The notes beneath the pieces are model-generated. The model was not told the origin of the DNA and made no database searches. It was given only the letters and a program-made list of their open reading frames with translations. Made by a program: the position numbers and the translations under genes. A stretch of 64,000 bases of DNA from RYN-230 sp963829725 (GTDB lineage Bacteria; Actinomycetota; Actinomycetes; Streptosporangiales; Streptosporangiaceae): NCBI GenBank assembly GCA_963829725.1, contig CAWHJW010000005.1:62001-126000 (forward strand), written 5' to 3'. Positions 46,262-55,384 of this stretch are shown piece by piece. Every line of letters begins with the position of its first letter. Within the stretch, counting starts at the first letter, position 1.

Positions 46262-46474
46262 TCACCCCAGGAAGAGCATCCGGATCATGACGACGAGGGC
46301 GACGAGGGCCAGCGCAATCACGGCCTTGACCGCGAGCCCCCGCTCATAGCGGACGGCCGCGTGGATCTCCTCATCGAAGGCCTCCATCTCGGCCTCCGTG
46401 GTATCGGCAGGCGTCCAGGCCAGGCGGGACCCGTCAGCTGCCCGTCCGGCGGGGCGCTCCGGCTCGCCTGTCAT
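46262..46474 (-). CDS. Small single-pass membrane protein
   Basis: 70 residues: a soluble acidic N-terminal half (ADTTEAEMEAFDEEIHAAV) and one C-terminal helix (LAVKAVIALALVALVVMIRM). Its ATG overlaps the stop of the upstream glycosyltransferase gene (ATGA at 46471-46474), so it is translationally coupled and probably an accessory subunit of that membrane synthase. No family recognised. Confidence 0.7.
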   Translation of the reverse strand: MTGEPERPAGRAADGSRLAWTPADTTEAEMEAFDEEIHAAVRYERGLAVKAVIALALVALVVMIRMLFLG

Positions 46475-47967
46475 GCGACGGTCACGACCTTGCCAGTTTT
46501 CTCCGTCTTCTCCCAGCGCGCCTCGGCGTGCTGGAGCTCTTTCAGGTACGCGGCGGCGGTGATGGCACAGAGCAGCGGCCCATATCCGCCGAGGTAGACG
46601 AAGAACGGGCTGGTGATCCAGCCGAGCCGCCACCGCTCGGCCGCTTTCCCGAGATAGGCCACGCCCATGCAGGCGGCCAGCCACACGTAGGTGAACAGCA
46701 CGACGCCATGCACCCAGGCCACGGTCATCGTCACGCCGAGGGCGGACGATGCCGCGCCGGCCAGCAGGCTCATCGGCCCGGGCATGATGCCGGCCAGCAG
46801 GATGACCACGTTGACCGCTCCCGGGAACAGCAGCGCCTCCAGCCAGGTGCGCTTCGCGGTCTGCGGGTCGATGAGCAGGGCGAACGACGTGATGAACACG
46901 TAGGTGATCACGTTCGCCAGCCGCAGCGCGTGAAAGGCCGAGAACGCGAGCTGGTAGTCGATGAAGAACAACACGACCAGGGATGACGATACGCACACCA
47001 TGAGCGCCGGCAGGAGCAGCAGGCTGAACCAGATCAGGCCGAAGCCGAGGCTGCCGAGCCGGCCGCCCGACCGCGGCCGGAACCAGACATGCCGGAATCG
47101 CCGGGTGACCTGGATATTGCCCCGCGCCCAGCGCAGCCGCTGGCGCCAGAGCCCGGCGGTGCTCCCCGGCTCCTCGGCCCACACGGTGGCGTGCGGCTCG
47201 AAGATGGCGCGGCGCCCGCCGAGCTGGGTCTCGAACGTGGTGACCGTGTCCTCGGCCAGGGTGCTGGTGTCGATCCTGCCGCCGAGGGCTTCGATGTTCT
47301 CCCGGGAGTGCAGCTGCGCCCCGCCGGCCAGGCAGGCGATCGCACCGAGCACCTCCTGGCCCCGCCGGGCGGCCGCGGACGCGACGATGTACTCGTAGCC
47401 GATGAACCGGGTCAGGTAGTTGCCAGGCCGGCTGCCCTCCTTGATGTAGGCGGTGACCGAGCCGACCGCGGGATCCGCGAGATGCCGCGTCATCAGGCGC
47501 AGCGAGCTGCGCTCGCAAATGACATCAGCGTCACAGATCAGGACCGCCTGCGCCCAGTCATCAGCCAGCACCCGCGCGAGGCCGTGGTTCAGGGTCGCCG
47601 CCTTGCCCTCGCCGCCGCGGTCCCGCCGCAGGTGCACGACGGTCCCGCCATACTCGGCCACCTTGGCCCGGAGCACCTCCGGAGTCCCGTCCGTGCTGGC
47701 GTCATCCACCACGATGATGCGGAACGCGTCAGGCGGGTAATCGAGCCGCATGAGGCGGTCCACCGAGGTGCCGATGACGGCGGCCTCGTTCCAGGCCGGG
47801 ACGAGGATCGCGGTACGGGGCAGCCACGGCCGGCACTTCGCATAGTGCAGCCTGCGAAAATGCAGGCTGACGAGAAGGAACTGGTAATTGGCTACCAGCA
47901 GCGGGACCGTCCCGAGCAGCACCACCGCCACCAGCAGCCATTTCAGCCCGCTGAGGAACATGATCAT
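46471..47967 (-). CDS. Processive GT2 glycosyltransferase (hyaluronan/cellulose-synthase-like), copy B
   Basis: 498 residues. One N-terminal membrane helix, a cytoplasmic GT-A domain with VVDDASTDGTP, ICDADVI (DxD), AEDTVTTF, and the processivity motif QRLRWARGN (QxxRW), then four to five C-terminal helices that would form a transmembrane glycan channel. About 60% identical by eye to the next gene. Both end in the same short KTEKTGKVV tail. Coupled to the small membrane protein downstream. Likely extrudes an amino-sugar polymer or glycolipid chain; acceptor and sugar not readable. Confidence 0.9.
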   Translation of the reverse strand: MIMFLSGLKWLLVAVVLLGTVPLLVANYQFLLVSLHFRRLHYAKCRPWLPRTAILVPAWNEAAVIGTSVDRLMRLDYPPDAFRIIVVDDASTDGTPEVLRAKVAEYGGTVVHLRRDRGGEGKAATLNHGLARVLADDWAQAVLICDADVICERSSLRLMTRHLADPAVGSVTAYIKEGSRPGNYLTRFIGYEYIVASAAARRGQEVLGAIACLAGGAQLHSRENIEALGGRIDTSTLAEDTVTTFETQLGGRRAIFEPHATVWAEEPGSTAGLWRQRLRWARGNIQVTRRFRHVWFRPRSGGRLGSLGFGLIWFSLLLLPALMVCVSSSLVVLFFIDYQLAFSAFHALRLANVITYVFITSFALLIDPQTAKRTWLEALLFPGAVNVVILLAGIMPGPMSLLAGAASSALGVTMTVAWVHGVVLFTYVWLAACMGVAYLGKAAERWRLGWITSPFFVYLGGYGPLLCAITAAAYLKELQHAEARWEKTEKTGKVVTVA

Positions 47968-47998
47968 ACCGGCGGCCCCTGGCCGGGCAGCCCGACGA

Positions 47999-49489
47999 TC
48001 ATGCCGGCATCACGACCTTGCCCGTTTTCTCGGTCTTGTCCCATTTCATCTCCGCGTGCCTCAGTTCCTTGATGTAGGACGCGAACGTGCAGGCGCAGAG
48101 CAGCGGCCCGTAGCCCGCGATGTAGATGAACACCCGCGACAGCACCCCGCCGAACCGGCGCGCCTCGACCACCTTGCCGAGGTAGGCGACCAGCATGGAC
48201 AGCGCCAGCCAGGCGTAGGCGAACAGAACCAGGCTGCGCCGCTCCGCGAAGGTCAGCACGACGCCTAGCTGCGGCAGCACATCGTAAAAGATCATCCGGA
48301 GCAGCCGGGGGAAGCAGGCGGCGACGATGATGGACAGGCTGACGGCTCCCGGGAAAAAGATGCCTTCGAGCCAGGTGTGGCGGCCGGTGAGCCAGTCGAT
48401 CATGAGCACGTACGCGGTGATGAACACGTAGGTCAGCGCGTTGATGATCCACAGGACGTGGAACACGATCCAGGCCATCGCGAAGTTCCCGAAATACAGG
48501 ATGATCAGGGACGCGGACGCGAGGATCATGAACACCGGGAGCAGGAACAGGCAGAACCAGAACACCGAGAAGCTGACGCTGCCCAGCCGGTGCTTAGCGC
48601 TCGGGCGGCACCACACGTACCAGAACTGCTTGGTGACCTGGACATTGCCGCGTGCCCAGCGCAGCCGCTGTTTCCATAGCCCCCGGATGTCGCCGGGCTC
48701 CTCCGCCCAGACCGTGGCGTGCGGCTCGAACACCACGCGGTTTCCCGCCAGCTGAGTCTTGAACGTGGTGAACGTGTCCTCGGCGAGGGAGGACGTGTCG
48801 ATCCGGCTGCCGATCGCCTCCAGGTTGGCCCGTGAGTGCAACTGCGCCCCGCCGGCCAGGCACGCGACGGCGCCCAGCACGTTCTGGCTGCGCCGCGCCG
48901 CCGCCTGGGCGGTGATGTACTCGAAGCCGATGAACCGGGTCAGGTAGTTGCCCGGGCGGCTGCCCTCCTTGATGTAGGCGGTGACCGCCCCGACCCGCGG
49001 ATCGGCGAGGTGACGGGTCATCATGCGCAGCGAATCGGGCTCGTAGATCACGTCGGCGTCCATGATCAGCAGCGCCTGCATCCAGTCGTCGCTCAGGATG
49101 ATGGCCAGCCCGTGGTTGAGCGTGTGCGCCTTGCCCTCGCCTCCCTTCTGACGGCGCAGGTGGATGACCTGGCCCGGGTACTGAACCGCCTTGGCCTTGA
49201 TCACCTCGGGGGTGTCGTCGGTGCTCGCGTCGTCAACCACGAAGACCCGGAGCGCCTCGGGCGGGTAGTTGAGCCCCATCAGACGGTCGATCGAGGCGCC
49301 GATGACCGCCGCCTCATTCCAGGCCGGGATCAGGATGGCGGCACGTGGGAAATACGGCGCGCAGGCGGCGTAGTGATTCCGGCGGAAGTGGAATGCCACC
49401 ATCACGTACTGGTAGCTGGCGGCCAGCAGCGGCACCGCGCCGACCATGACGAGCACCACGAGCACCCAGTTCAAGGCCGGCCACGACAA
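47999..49489 (-). CDS. Processive GT2 glycosyltransferase, copy A
   Basis: 496 residues, likely TTG start at 49489 because an in-frame stop lies just upstream and the next ATG would remove the first membrane helix. Same motifs as copy B: VVDDASTDDTP, IMDADVIY, AEDTFTTF, QRLRWARGN. The membrane halves differ more than the catalytic halves, so the pair may form a heterodimer or make different chains. 18 bp after the PHP gene and 31 bp before copy B. Confidence 0.88.
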   Translation of the reverse strand: MSWPALNWVLVVLVMVGAVPLLAASYQYVMVAFHFRRNHYAACAPYFPRAAILIPAWNEAAVIGASIDRLMGLNYPPEALRVFVVDDASTDDTPEVIKAKAVQYPGQVIHLRRQKGGEGKAHTLNHGLAIILSDDWMQALLIMDADVIYEPDSLRMMTRHLADPRVGAVTAYIKEGSRPGNYLTRFIGFEYITAQAAARRSQNVLGAVACLAGGAQLHSRANLEAIGSRIDTSSLAEDTFTTFKTQLAGNRVVFEPHATVWAEEPGDIRGLWKQRLRWARGNVQVTKQFWYVWCRPSAKHRLGSVSFSVFWFCLFLLPVFMILASASLIILYFGNFAMAWIVFHVLWIINALTYVFITAYVLMIDWLTGRHTWLEGIFFPGAVSLSIIVAACFPRLLRMIFYDVLPQLGVVLTFAERRSLVLFAYAWLALSMLVAYLGKVVEARRFGGVLSRVFIYIAGYGPLLCACTFASYIKELRHAEMKWDKTEKTGKVVMPA

Positions 49490-49507
49490 CGGCGAGGGCC
49501 GTGCCCA

Positions 49508-50245
49508 TTACGGCACCGTGGCGGGAAAGGCAGCCCCGAGAATCTCCCGGACCCGGGCGTAGGCGCCGATGTCAGCACAGTCGTGGCTGTCCGTGCTGGC
49601 CACCAAGGGCACTCCCGCCGCGGCGAACGCCCGGAGGGCGCGGGGAGACGGGCAGGCCCATTTCTCGTTGACCTCCACCCCGGCGCCGGCCCGGCAGCAG
49701 GCCGCGGCCAGGTGACGCAGCGCCGGGTCCGGCACGTCCGCCTCGTCCAGCCCGAGCTTCGGCAGCAGGCTGAACAGGTGGGCCAGCTGGGGCACGGCCG
49801 CGAGGGACAACGCCGCCGTCGTGGCGGCCAGCAGGCCGTCGATCACCTCGGCCACGGACCGCTGCCCGCTGGCCAGCTCGGCGCGCACCTGCCCGGGGGA
49901 AACCGGCCCGTGCTCGCCGGGGAACTGGTGGTCGGCGATCAGCACCCGGTCCACCCCGGGCAGCTCACCCGGCAGGTCGAGGCGGCCGGTGACGTCGAGG
50001 ATCTTGGCTTCGACCCCGGCCAGCAGCACCAGCCCGCTGCCCGGCCGCAGCGCGGCCACGGCCGCCGCGAAGTCCGCCACCCAGGGCGTGCCGGCACGCA
50101 CGTGGTCGGCGAGGCAGAGCACCCGCAGCCCGCGCTGGCGGGCCGCGCGCACGTTCTCGGCCAGGGTGCTCACTGCATCGTCGGAGAACGTGGAGTGGAC
50201 GTGGTGGTCCTCATCCAGCGCGGGCGGGCCGGCCGCTAGCCTCAC
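49508..50245 (-). CDS. PHP-domain phosphoesterase
   Basis: 245 residues. Metal motifs: DHHVHSTFSDD, LADHVRAGTP, LLAGVEAK, VLIADHQFPG, VEVNEKWACP and STDSHDC, the full set of a trinuclear PHP centre. Histidinol-phosphatase-like in size. PHP enzymes remove phosphate from small sugars or nucleotides. Its start overlaps the ATP-grasp stop by four bases. In this operon it probably prepares or recycles a phosphorylated intermediate; inference. Confidence 0.85.
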   Translation of the reverse strand: MRLAAGPPALDEDHHVHSTFSDDAVSTLAENVRAARQRGLRVLCLADHVRAGTPWVADFAAAVAALRPGSGLVLLAGVEAKILDVTGRLDLPGELPGVDRVLIADHQFPGEHGPVSPGQVRAELASGQRSVAEVIDGLLAATTAALSLAAVPQLAHLFSLLPKLGLDEADVPDPALRHLAAACCRAGAGVEVNEKWACPSPRALRAFAAAGVPLVASTDSHDCADIGAYARVREILGAAFPATVP

Positions 50246-51237
50246 GCAGCCACCTTCTGCACCTCGGCCAGGTCGATGAAACGCTCCTCAAGGAAGCGCA
50301 CCATGGCTACCTCCCGGAAGTCCAGGTGCTCCGGCACCGGGCGGCCGCGCAGCGAGTCCAGGGCCAGCCTGGGCATGTCCACGCCACTGGCCATGGTCAG
50401 CGGCAGCGCTCCCGGGGCCCGCGGGTTCACCTCGAGCAGGGCCGGGCGGTCCGCCGCGTCCCGGCGGGCCTGGACGTTGGCGATGTAGGTCAGGCCGGTG
50501 ACGCTGGCCACCGTGGCCCCGAAGTGCTCCAGTTCCGGGTCGTGGATGGTACGCCCGGCCACCGAGACACCCGAGTCCACCCGGGTGCGCACCCGGGGCA
50601 CGGCCGCGATCACATGGCTGCCCGTGTCGGCCAGCACGTCGATGGAGTACTCCTCCCCGGGCAGGTACTCCTGGACGATGAACTCCGCGGACCGGTCCAG
50701 GGCGGCCAGTTCGCCGGCTGAGGCGACCACGGAAATATCCCGCGAGCCGCTCCCGGTGCGCGGCTTGAGCACCACCGGGTACTCCCACGAGGCCGGGTCG
50801 AGGCTCTCGTCGAAGCACTCGGTGCGCGGCACCCGCACGTGCCCGGCACAGCACTGGGCCAGGGCGAGCTTGTCCAGGGTGAGGTCCAGGGCCCGCTCCG
50901 GGGCCAGCATGAGCTCGATCCCGGCCGCCGCGTACCCGGCGCGGGCCCGGGCCAGCGGCCGCATCTCCGCGTCCACCGTCGGGATGAGCACGTCCACGCC
51001 GAGCGCCGTGCACCGGGCCAGCACCGCGTCGGCGAAGCCCGGGTCCAGGCCGGCCGGGATCAGCGTCCGCGCATCCGGCGGCAGCAGGTAGAGGCCGGCC
51101 GCCCAGGGATCCATGTCCGCGGCCAGCAGGCACACCGACGGGTCACGGCACAGCGATTTGATCACGGAGACGGCGGCCGGGCCGCCGGCCCCGGTGACCA
51201 GGACCCGTAGCGCCCTGGATCGGTCATCGGGTGGCAT
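50242..51237 (-). CDS. ATP-grasp enzyme (CarB/PylC-like)
   Basis: 331 residues from ATG at 51237, chosen for GGAGG seven bases upstream. N-terminal LRVLVTGAGGPAAVSVIKSL, ATP-grasp segments EYPVVLKPRTGSGSRDISVV, EFIVQEYLPGEEYSIDVLAD and the metal-binding LLEVNPRAPGALP. Such enzymes join a carboxylate to an amine or thiol through an acyl phosphate. Overlaps the preceding gene by 14 bp and the following by 4 bp. It may attach an amino acid to a glycan or lipid carrier; not demonstrated. Confidence 0.88.
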   Translation of the reverse strand: MPPDDRSRALRVLVTGAGGPAAVSVIKSLCRDPSVCLLAADMDPWAAGLYLLPPDARTLIPAGLDPGFADAVLARCTALGVDVLIPTVDAEMRPLARARAGYAAAGIELMLAPERALDLTLDKLALAQCCAGHVRVPRTECFDESLDPASWEYPVVLKPRTGSGSRDISVVASAGELAALDRSAEFIVQEYLPGEEYSIDVLADTGSHVIAAVPRVRTRVDSGVSVAGRTIHDPELEHFGATVASVTGLTYIANVQARRDAADRPALLEVNPRAPGALPLTMASGVDMPRLALDSLRGRPVPEHLDFREVAMVRFLEERFIDLAEVQKVAA

Positions 51238-52372
51238 CGGGTACCTCCGCGGTTGGTGTGACGGACACGGGCTGGGCCACGGCATCCCGCCGGTCGGGCG
51301 CGGCGGGCCCGGTCGTGTCCTCCCCGCGCACGATGCCGCGGGCCGGCCGGAGCTCGTACTGCCCGGCCACGGCCGACTCCCGGACCACTTCGAAGGGCTC
51401 GGCGAACCGCGCCTCGCAGTACCGCGACCAGTACCGCGCGTTCGCCTCGATGAGGTCGCGCTCCAGGTAGCCGCGGATCTCCACCTGCGAGGCGAACGCG
51501 TCGATGGCGTCGAGCTTGCCGTCCATCTGGTCGTCGATCGGCACGAACCGGGTCGGCCGGAAGTCCACCGTGGCCGACGGCGACTGGAAGCAGTAGACCC
51601 GGCCCACCTCGCGCACCGCGACCAGGGCGGCCCGGTGGCAGTTCCGGTGGTCCTGGTGCACGTCGTGCAGCGAATGGGTGTAGATCACGGTCGGGCGGAC
51701 CTCGGCCACCACCCGGCTGATCACGCCGATGGTCGGGTCGCCCTCCGCGATCTGGGTGTCACGCAGGTCCTCGTGGTAGAGCGTCGCGCCGATGACCTTG
51801 GCGGCCTGCTGCGACTCGTCGGCCCGGGTGCTCTCCGTCCCGCCCCGGGCGCCCCGGCTCAGGGTGAGGATGGCCACCTCATGGCCCATCCGGCGGTGGG
51901 CCAGCAGGGTGCCCGCCGCGCCGATCTCCACGTCGTCGGGGTGCGCGCCGATGGCCAGCACGCTATGCCGCGCGGCGTCCCGGGCCGCGCGGCCCCTGGC
52001 CACCAGGCTGGCCACCACGGCGACCAGCCGGTCCGGGCTGACCGGCTTCTCCAGGAACTCGTCTGCGTCGTTGCGCAGCGCCCGGACCGCGTAGTCCACC
52101 GAGGGATGGGCGGTGAGCACCGCCACCGGTAGCAGCGGGGCGATCTCGCGCAGCCGCCCCAGCAGCTCGATGCCGGTCATCCCGGGCATCTCCACGTCGG
52201 TCAGCACCAGGTCCCAGCGCCCGCCGCGGACCATTTGCAGGGCCTCGGACGGGACCAGCACGTGGGTGACCTCGAAGCCGCCCCGGCCGCGCAGCACGTG
52301 CAGCACGTAGTCCGCGGACTCGGGGTCGTCCTCCACCAGCAGGACGCAGCCCGCTGGATGTTCTCTGGCCAT
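51224..52372 (-). CDS. Response-regulator receiver fused to a PIG-L deacetylase
   Basis: 382 residues from ATG at 52372 (GGGGGA upstream; a GTG at 52387 is possible). Residues ~8-125 are a complete receiver: VEDD acidic pair (15-16), phospho-acceptor Asp59 in LTDVEMPG, Thr87 and Lys109 in EKPVS. Residues ~137-340 are a PIG-L/LmbE zinc deacetylase with AHPDD (143-147) and HSLHDVHQDHRN. There is no DNA-binding domain, so phosphorylation would act directly on the enzyme. The cognate kinase gene lies 37 bp upstream. PIG-L enzymes deacetylate N-acetylglucosaminyl compounds. Confidence 0.92.
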   Translation of the reverse strand: MAREHPAGCVLLVEDDPESADYVLHVLRGRGGFEVTHVLVPSEALQMVRGGRWDLVLTDVEMPGMTGIELLGRLREIAPLLPVAVLTAHPSVDYAVRALRNDADEFLEKPVSPDRLVAVVASLVARGRAARDAARHSVLAIGAHPDDVEIGAAGTLLAHRRMGHEVAILTLSRGARGGTESTRADESQQAAKVIGATLYHEDLRDTQIAEGDPTIGVISRVVAEVRPTVIYTHSLHDVHQDHRNCHRAALVAVREVGRVYCFQSPSATVDFRPTRFVPIDDQMDGKLDAIDAFASQVEIRGYLERDLIEANARYWSRYCEARFAEPFEVVRESAVAGQYELRPARGIVRGEDTTGPAAPDRRDAVAQPVSVTPTAEVPDATR

Positions 52373-52409
52373 GATCCCCCGATTCACTCTTTGTAGTTAT
52401 GACACTACT

Positions 52410-55109
52410 TTAAGTAATAAGTGGGTGACCGGGGCGGCCGGGCGGCCGGAGCGGCAGCCAGGCCGTCACGGTGGTCCCGCGGCCTGGCGTGCTGGCCACC
52501 TCGACCCGGCCGCCGTGCAGTTCCACGATCTCCCTGACCACCGCCAGCCCCAGGCCGGACCCCGGCCGGCCGGCCCGCTCCGCGTTGGAGGCCCGGTAGA
52601 ACCGGTCGAAGAGGCGGCCCAGCTCGTCCGGCGGGATGCCGATGCCCGAGTCGGCCACCTCGATCCGCCAGGCGCCCTCCGACTGCTCCGCGCCGACCCG
52701 CACCCGCCCGCCACGATCGGTGAACTTGACCGCGTTCCCGATCAGGTTGTCGAGGACCTGGAGCAGCCGGTGCCGGTCGGCCAGCAGCTCCGGTCCGTCG
52801 CCGTCCGGGGACAGCTCCAGGGTGACGCCGCGCGCGGCGGCATCTGGTGCCGCCCTGCTCACCGCCTCCGCCGCCAGGCCGGGCACCCCGACCGGGGCCA
52901 GGTCCAGCGGGAAGACCCCGGCCTCGATCCGGCTGAGCAGCAGCAGGTCCCCTACCATCCGGAGGACCCAGCCGGCGCTCCGCTCGATCTTGTCCAGGTA
53001 GCGTGATCCCGCAGCGGTCAGGCCGGCCTCCTCCTCCCGGAACAGTACGGCGCAGGACACGATGGACGACAGCGGGGCGCGGAGCTCATGTGACATCTGC
53101 GCCAGGAACCGCGTCTTCACCTCGTCTAGTTCGCGGAGCTGGTCGCAGCGCACGGAGAGCGCTTGCTGGGCATGCTCGGCGGTGCGCCGGGCGGCGAGCT
53201 CAGCCGACAGCCGGCCCTCCCGCTCCTGCTCGGCGCTGGCCCGCGCCGACACATCCCAGAGCAGCCACAGGCTGCCGCGGTACTCGCCGCCGGCCAGCAC
53301 CGGCCAGTAGTCGCACTCCAGGACCCGGCCGTCCGAGCAGTCGAACCGGAGGTCGCCGGCGCGTTCCCGGCGCGCGGCGCGCTGGCTCATCTCCGCGGTC
53401 ACCTGGGCGGGGTCGGCGAACGTCCGCGCGACCGGCTCCAGCAGCCGCTCCCCGCTGCTCCCGGCCAGCTCCCCGGGCGGCTCACGGATGCCCAGCAGCA
53501 GGCACAGGCTCTCGTTCAGCTGGACGATCATGCCGTGCTCGTCGGTCAGCAGCACGCCGGGGATGGCCGCGGCGATCAGGCTGTTCAGTCGCTCGGTCTG
53601 GCAGGTCAGGCTGCGCACCGCCGCCCGCTGCTCGGCGAGCAGCCGGTCCCGGTCCTGCTCGGCCCGCTTACGCGCGGTGATATTGGTGAGCGCCACCAGG
53701 AAGCCGTCCGGCTGCCCGGACCGTTCCGGCAGGCCGGCGACCGTGGCGTGCACCCAGACGGCTCCCGCGTCGCCGGCCGCGGCACCGGGCGGGGCGAGGC
53801 GGCAGTCGGTCCGCAGCTCCACCCCGCCCGCGGTGGCCCGCGCCCAGGCCGCGGCCACCCGGCGCGCATCGTCCGGATGCACGACCTGCAGCCAGGACCG
53901 GCCGAGGAAATCGCCGGGCGCCGTCCCGGCCAGCACGCACCACCGCTCATTGACGAACGTGCAGGCCCCGCCGGGGCCGGTCTGCGCGATGCCCACCGGG
54001 GCCAGCGCCGACAGCAGCCGGAGCCGGTCCTCGCTGGCCGCCAGCGCGGCCGTGGCCTGTTCCAGTTCGGTCACGTCCCGCAGGAAACTGCAGAAGTACA
54101 TCTCGCCGCGGACCTCGAGCGGCAGCGAGGTGACCTCGGCCAGCCGCTCGGTCCCGTCCGCGCGGAGCACGGGCAGGTGCTCCCGGACCGGGAGCGCACC
54201 GTGATCCGTGCCCTGACCCACGCTGGCCAGCCAGGACGCGCGGCCGGAACGGTACCGGGCCCGGTAGCGCTCAGGGATCAGCAGCTGGGCCGCGTCCCGG
54301 CCCGCCGCGTCGGCGGCCCGGTGCCCGGTGAGCCGCTCGGCCGCCGGGTTGAAGCTGACGATCCGGCGTGCCGCGTCGGAGATCACCACCGCGTCCGGTG
54401 ACGCGTCGACCAGCGCCAGGCTGACCGCGCGCCGCTCCGCGATCTCGGCGTTGTCGTCGGCCCGGGCCTGCTGGGCCGCCAGCACCGTGAGCAGCGCACG
54501 GGCCGTGGACCGCAGCTGCCGCGTGCTGGGGGAACCGGTCACGAGGACCAGCGCGTAGCCGGGAAGGCGGGGGCCGGGACCCGCGGCGGCCTGATCCTTG
54601 GCCGTCGGCTGGCCGCTCGCCTGCGGGGCGCTCGCGTGCAGGCCGCCCGCCCGCGGGGCGCTCGCCAGCAGGCCGCCCGCCCGCGGGCTGCGGGACGGGC
54701 TGGCGTAGGCGGCCAGCAGCCGGGCCGGCCCGGGCGCCGCCCAGTCCGGCCCCCCGGCGGTGGCCAGCCGCCGCGGGAGCGCCAGCGGGCCTTCCGCGCA
54801 GCCGCCGTCCGCCCCGGCCGCCGGGTGCCGGGTCAGCAGGCTGCTCACCGCGGTCACCATGACCGGGTCGGCGGCGCTGGCCGGGAACGCGGCGAGCACC
54901 GCGGGCTCCCGCCACGGCGGCAGCCGCAGCAGCAGCGCGGCCCGCCCCCCGCTGGCGGCCACGTACCGGTCCAGCACCTCGCCGAGGTGACCCCGCTCCC
55001 CCTCGCCGGCCAGCGCGTGGCCGAGCGCGAAGTCCAGCAGCGCGAACGGTTCGTCGCCCGGGTCCGGTCCGGCCACCGCCCCGCGCGGCGGACGCGGAGC
55101 TGACCTCAT
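52410..55109 (-). CDS. Soluble multi-PAS sensor histidine kinase
   Basis: 899 residues from ATG at 55109 (GGGAG upstream). No membrane helices. Residues ~1-230 are GAF-like plus an Ala/Pro-rich repetitive linker; three PAS domains follow (openings LALVDASPDAVVISDAARR, LSALAPVGIAQTGPGG, LIAAAIPGVLLTDEHG), then a coiled segment, the H-box FLAQMSHELRAPLSS (His ~674), N-box DNLIGNAVKFTD, G1 VADSGIGIP and G2 GSGLGL. All catalytic residues are present. It very likely phosphorylates the receiver of the adjacent PIG-L fusion. Cytoplasmic redox, light or ligand sensing is possible. Confidence 0.92.
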   Translation of the reverse strand: MRSAPRPPRGAVAGPDPGDEPFALLDFALGHALAGEGERGHLGEVLDRYVAASGGRAALLLRLPPWREPAVLAAFPASAADPVMVTAVSSLLTRHPAAGADGGCAEGPLALPRRLATAGGPDWAAPGPARLLAAYASPSRSPRAGGLLASAPRAGGLHASAPQASGQPTAKDQAAAGPGPRLPGYALVLVTGSPSTRQLRSTARALLTVLAAQQARADDNAEIAERRAVSLALVDASPDAVVISDAARRIVSFNPAAERLTGHRAADAAGRDAAQLLIPERYRARYRSGRASWLASVGQGTDHGALPVREHLPVLRADGTERLAEVTSLPLEVRGEMYFCSFLRDVTELEQATAALAASEDRLRLLSALAPVGIAQTGPGGACTFVNERWCVLAGTAPGDFLGRSWLQVVHPDDARRVAAAWARATAGGVELRTDCRLAPPGAAAGDAGAVWVHATVAGLPERSGQPDGFLVALTNITARKRAEQDRDRLLAEQRAAVRSLTCQTERLNSLIAAAIPGVLLTDEHGMIVQLNESLCLLLGIREPPGELAGSSGERLLEPVARTFADPAQVTAEMSQRAARRERAGDLRFDCSDGRVLECDYWPVLAGGEYRGSLWLLWDVSARASAEQEREGRLSAELAARRTAEHAQQALSVRCDQLRELDEVKTRFLAQMSHELRAPLSSIVSCAVLFREEEAGLTAAGSRYLDKIERSAGWVLRMVGDLLLLSRIEAGVFPLDLAPVGVPGLAAEAVSRAAPDAAARGVTLELSPDGDGPELLADRHRLLQVLDNLIGNAVKFTDRGGRVRVGAEQSEGAWRIEVADSGIGIPPDELGRLFDRFYRASNAERAGRPGSGLGLAVVREIVELHGGRVEVASTPGRGTTVTAWLPLRPPGRPGHPLIT

Positions 55110-55384
55110 CGCGGCGCTCCCGTCTGTGACGTAGCGATTACTATCAGTACAGAGTACCCCTGGTCCTGACACCGAACCGGGCACGAGCCGTCAGGGCCGG
55201 CTCGTGGGCTACGGTGAGGTCGCCGCATTCGTCCGGTCCCGGCCGCGGAATAGCCTGCCCGCCATTGTCACGATTTACCATTAAGCCCCTGCCTACCGGT
55301 TCGCACTGGGATAAGCACCAGGACGGGGTTTTCGCGACGACGCGGCGGTAGCCGAAGTCCACCCTGCTGCGCCCGGGAGCCCCG
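55110..55384. promoter_or_regulatory. Promoter region of the glycan operon
   Basis: 275 bp between the kinase gene and the S53 remnant. Overlapping short palindromes TACTATCAGTA (55139-55149) and GTACAGAGTAC (55147-55157) lie 30-50 bp before the kinase ATG in an A/T-richer stretch; candidate operator/promoter. Confidence 0.4.
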
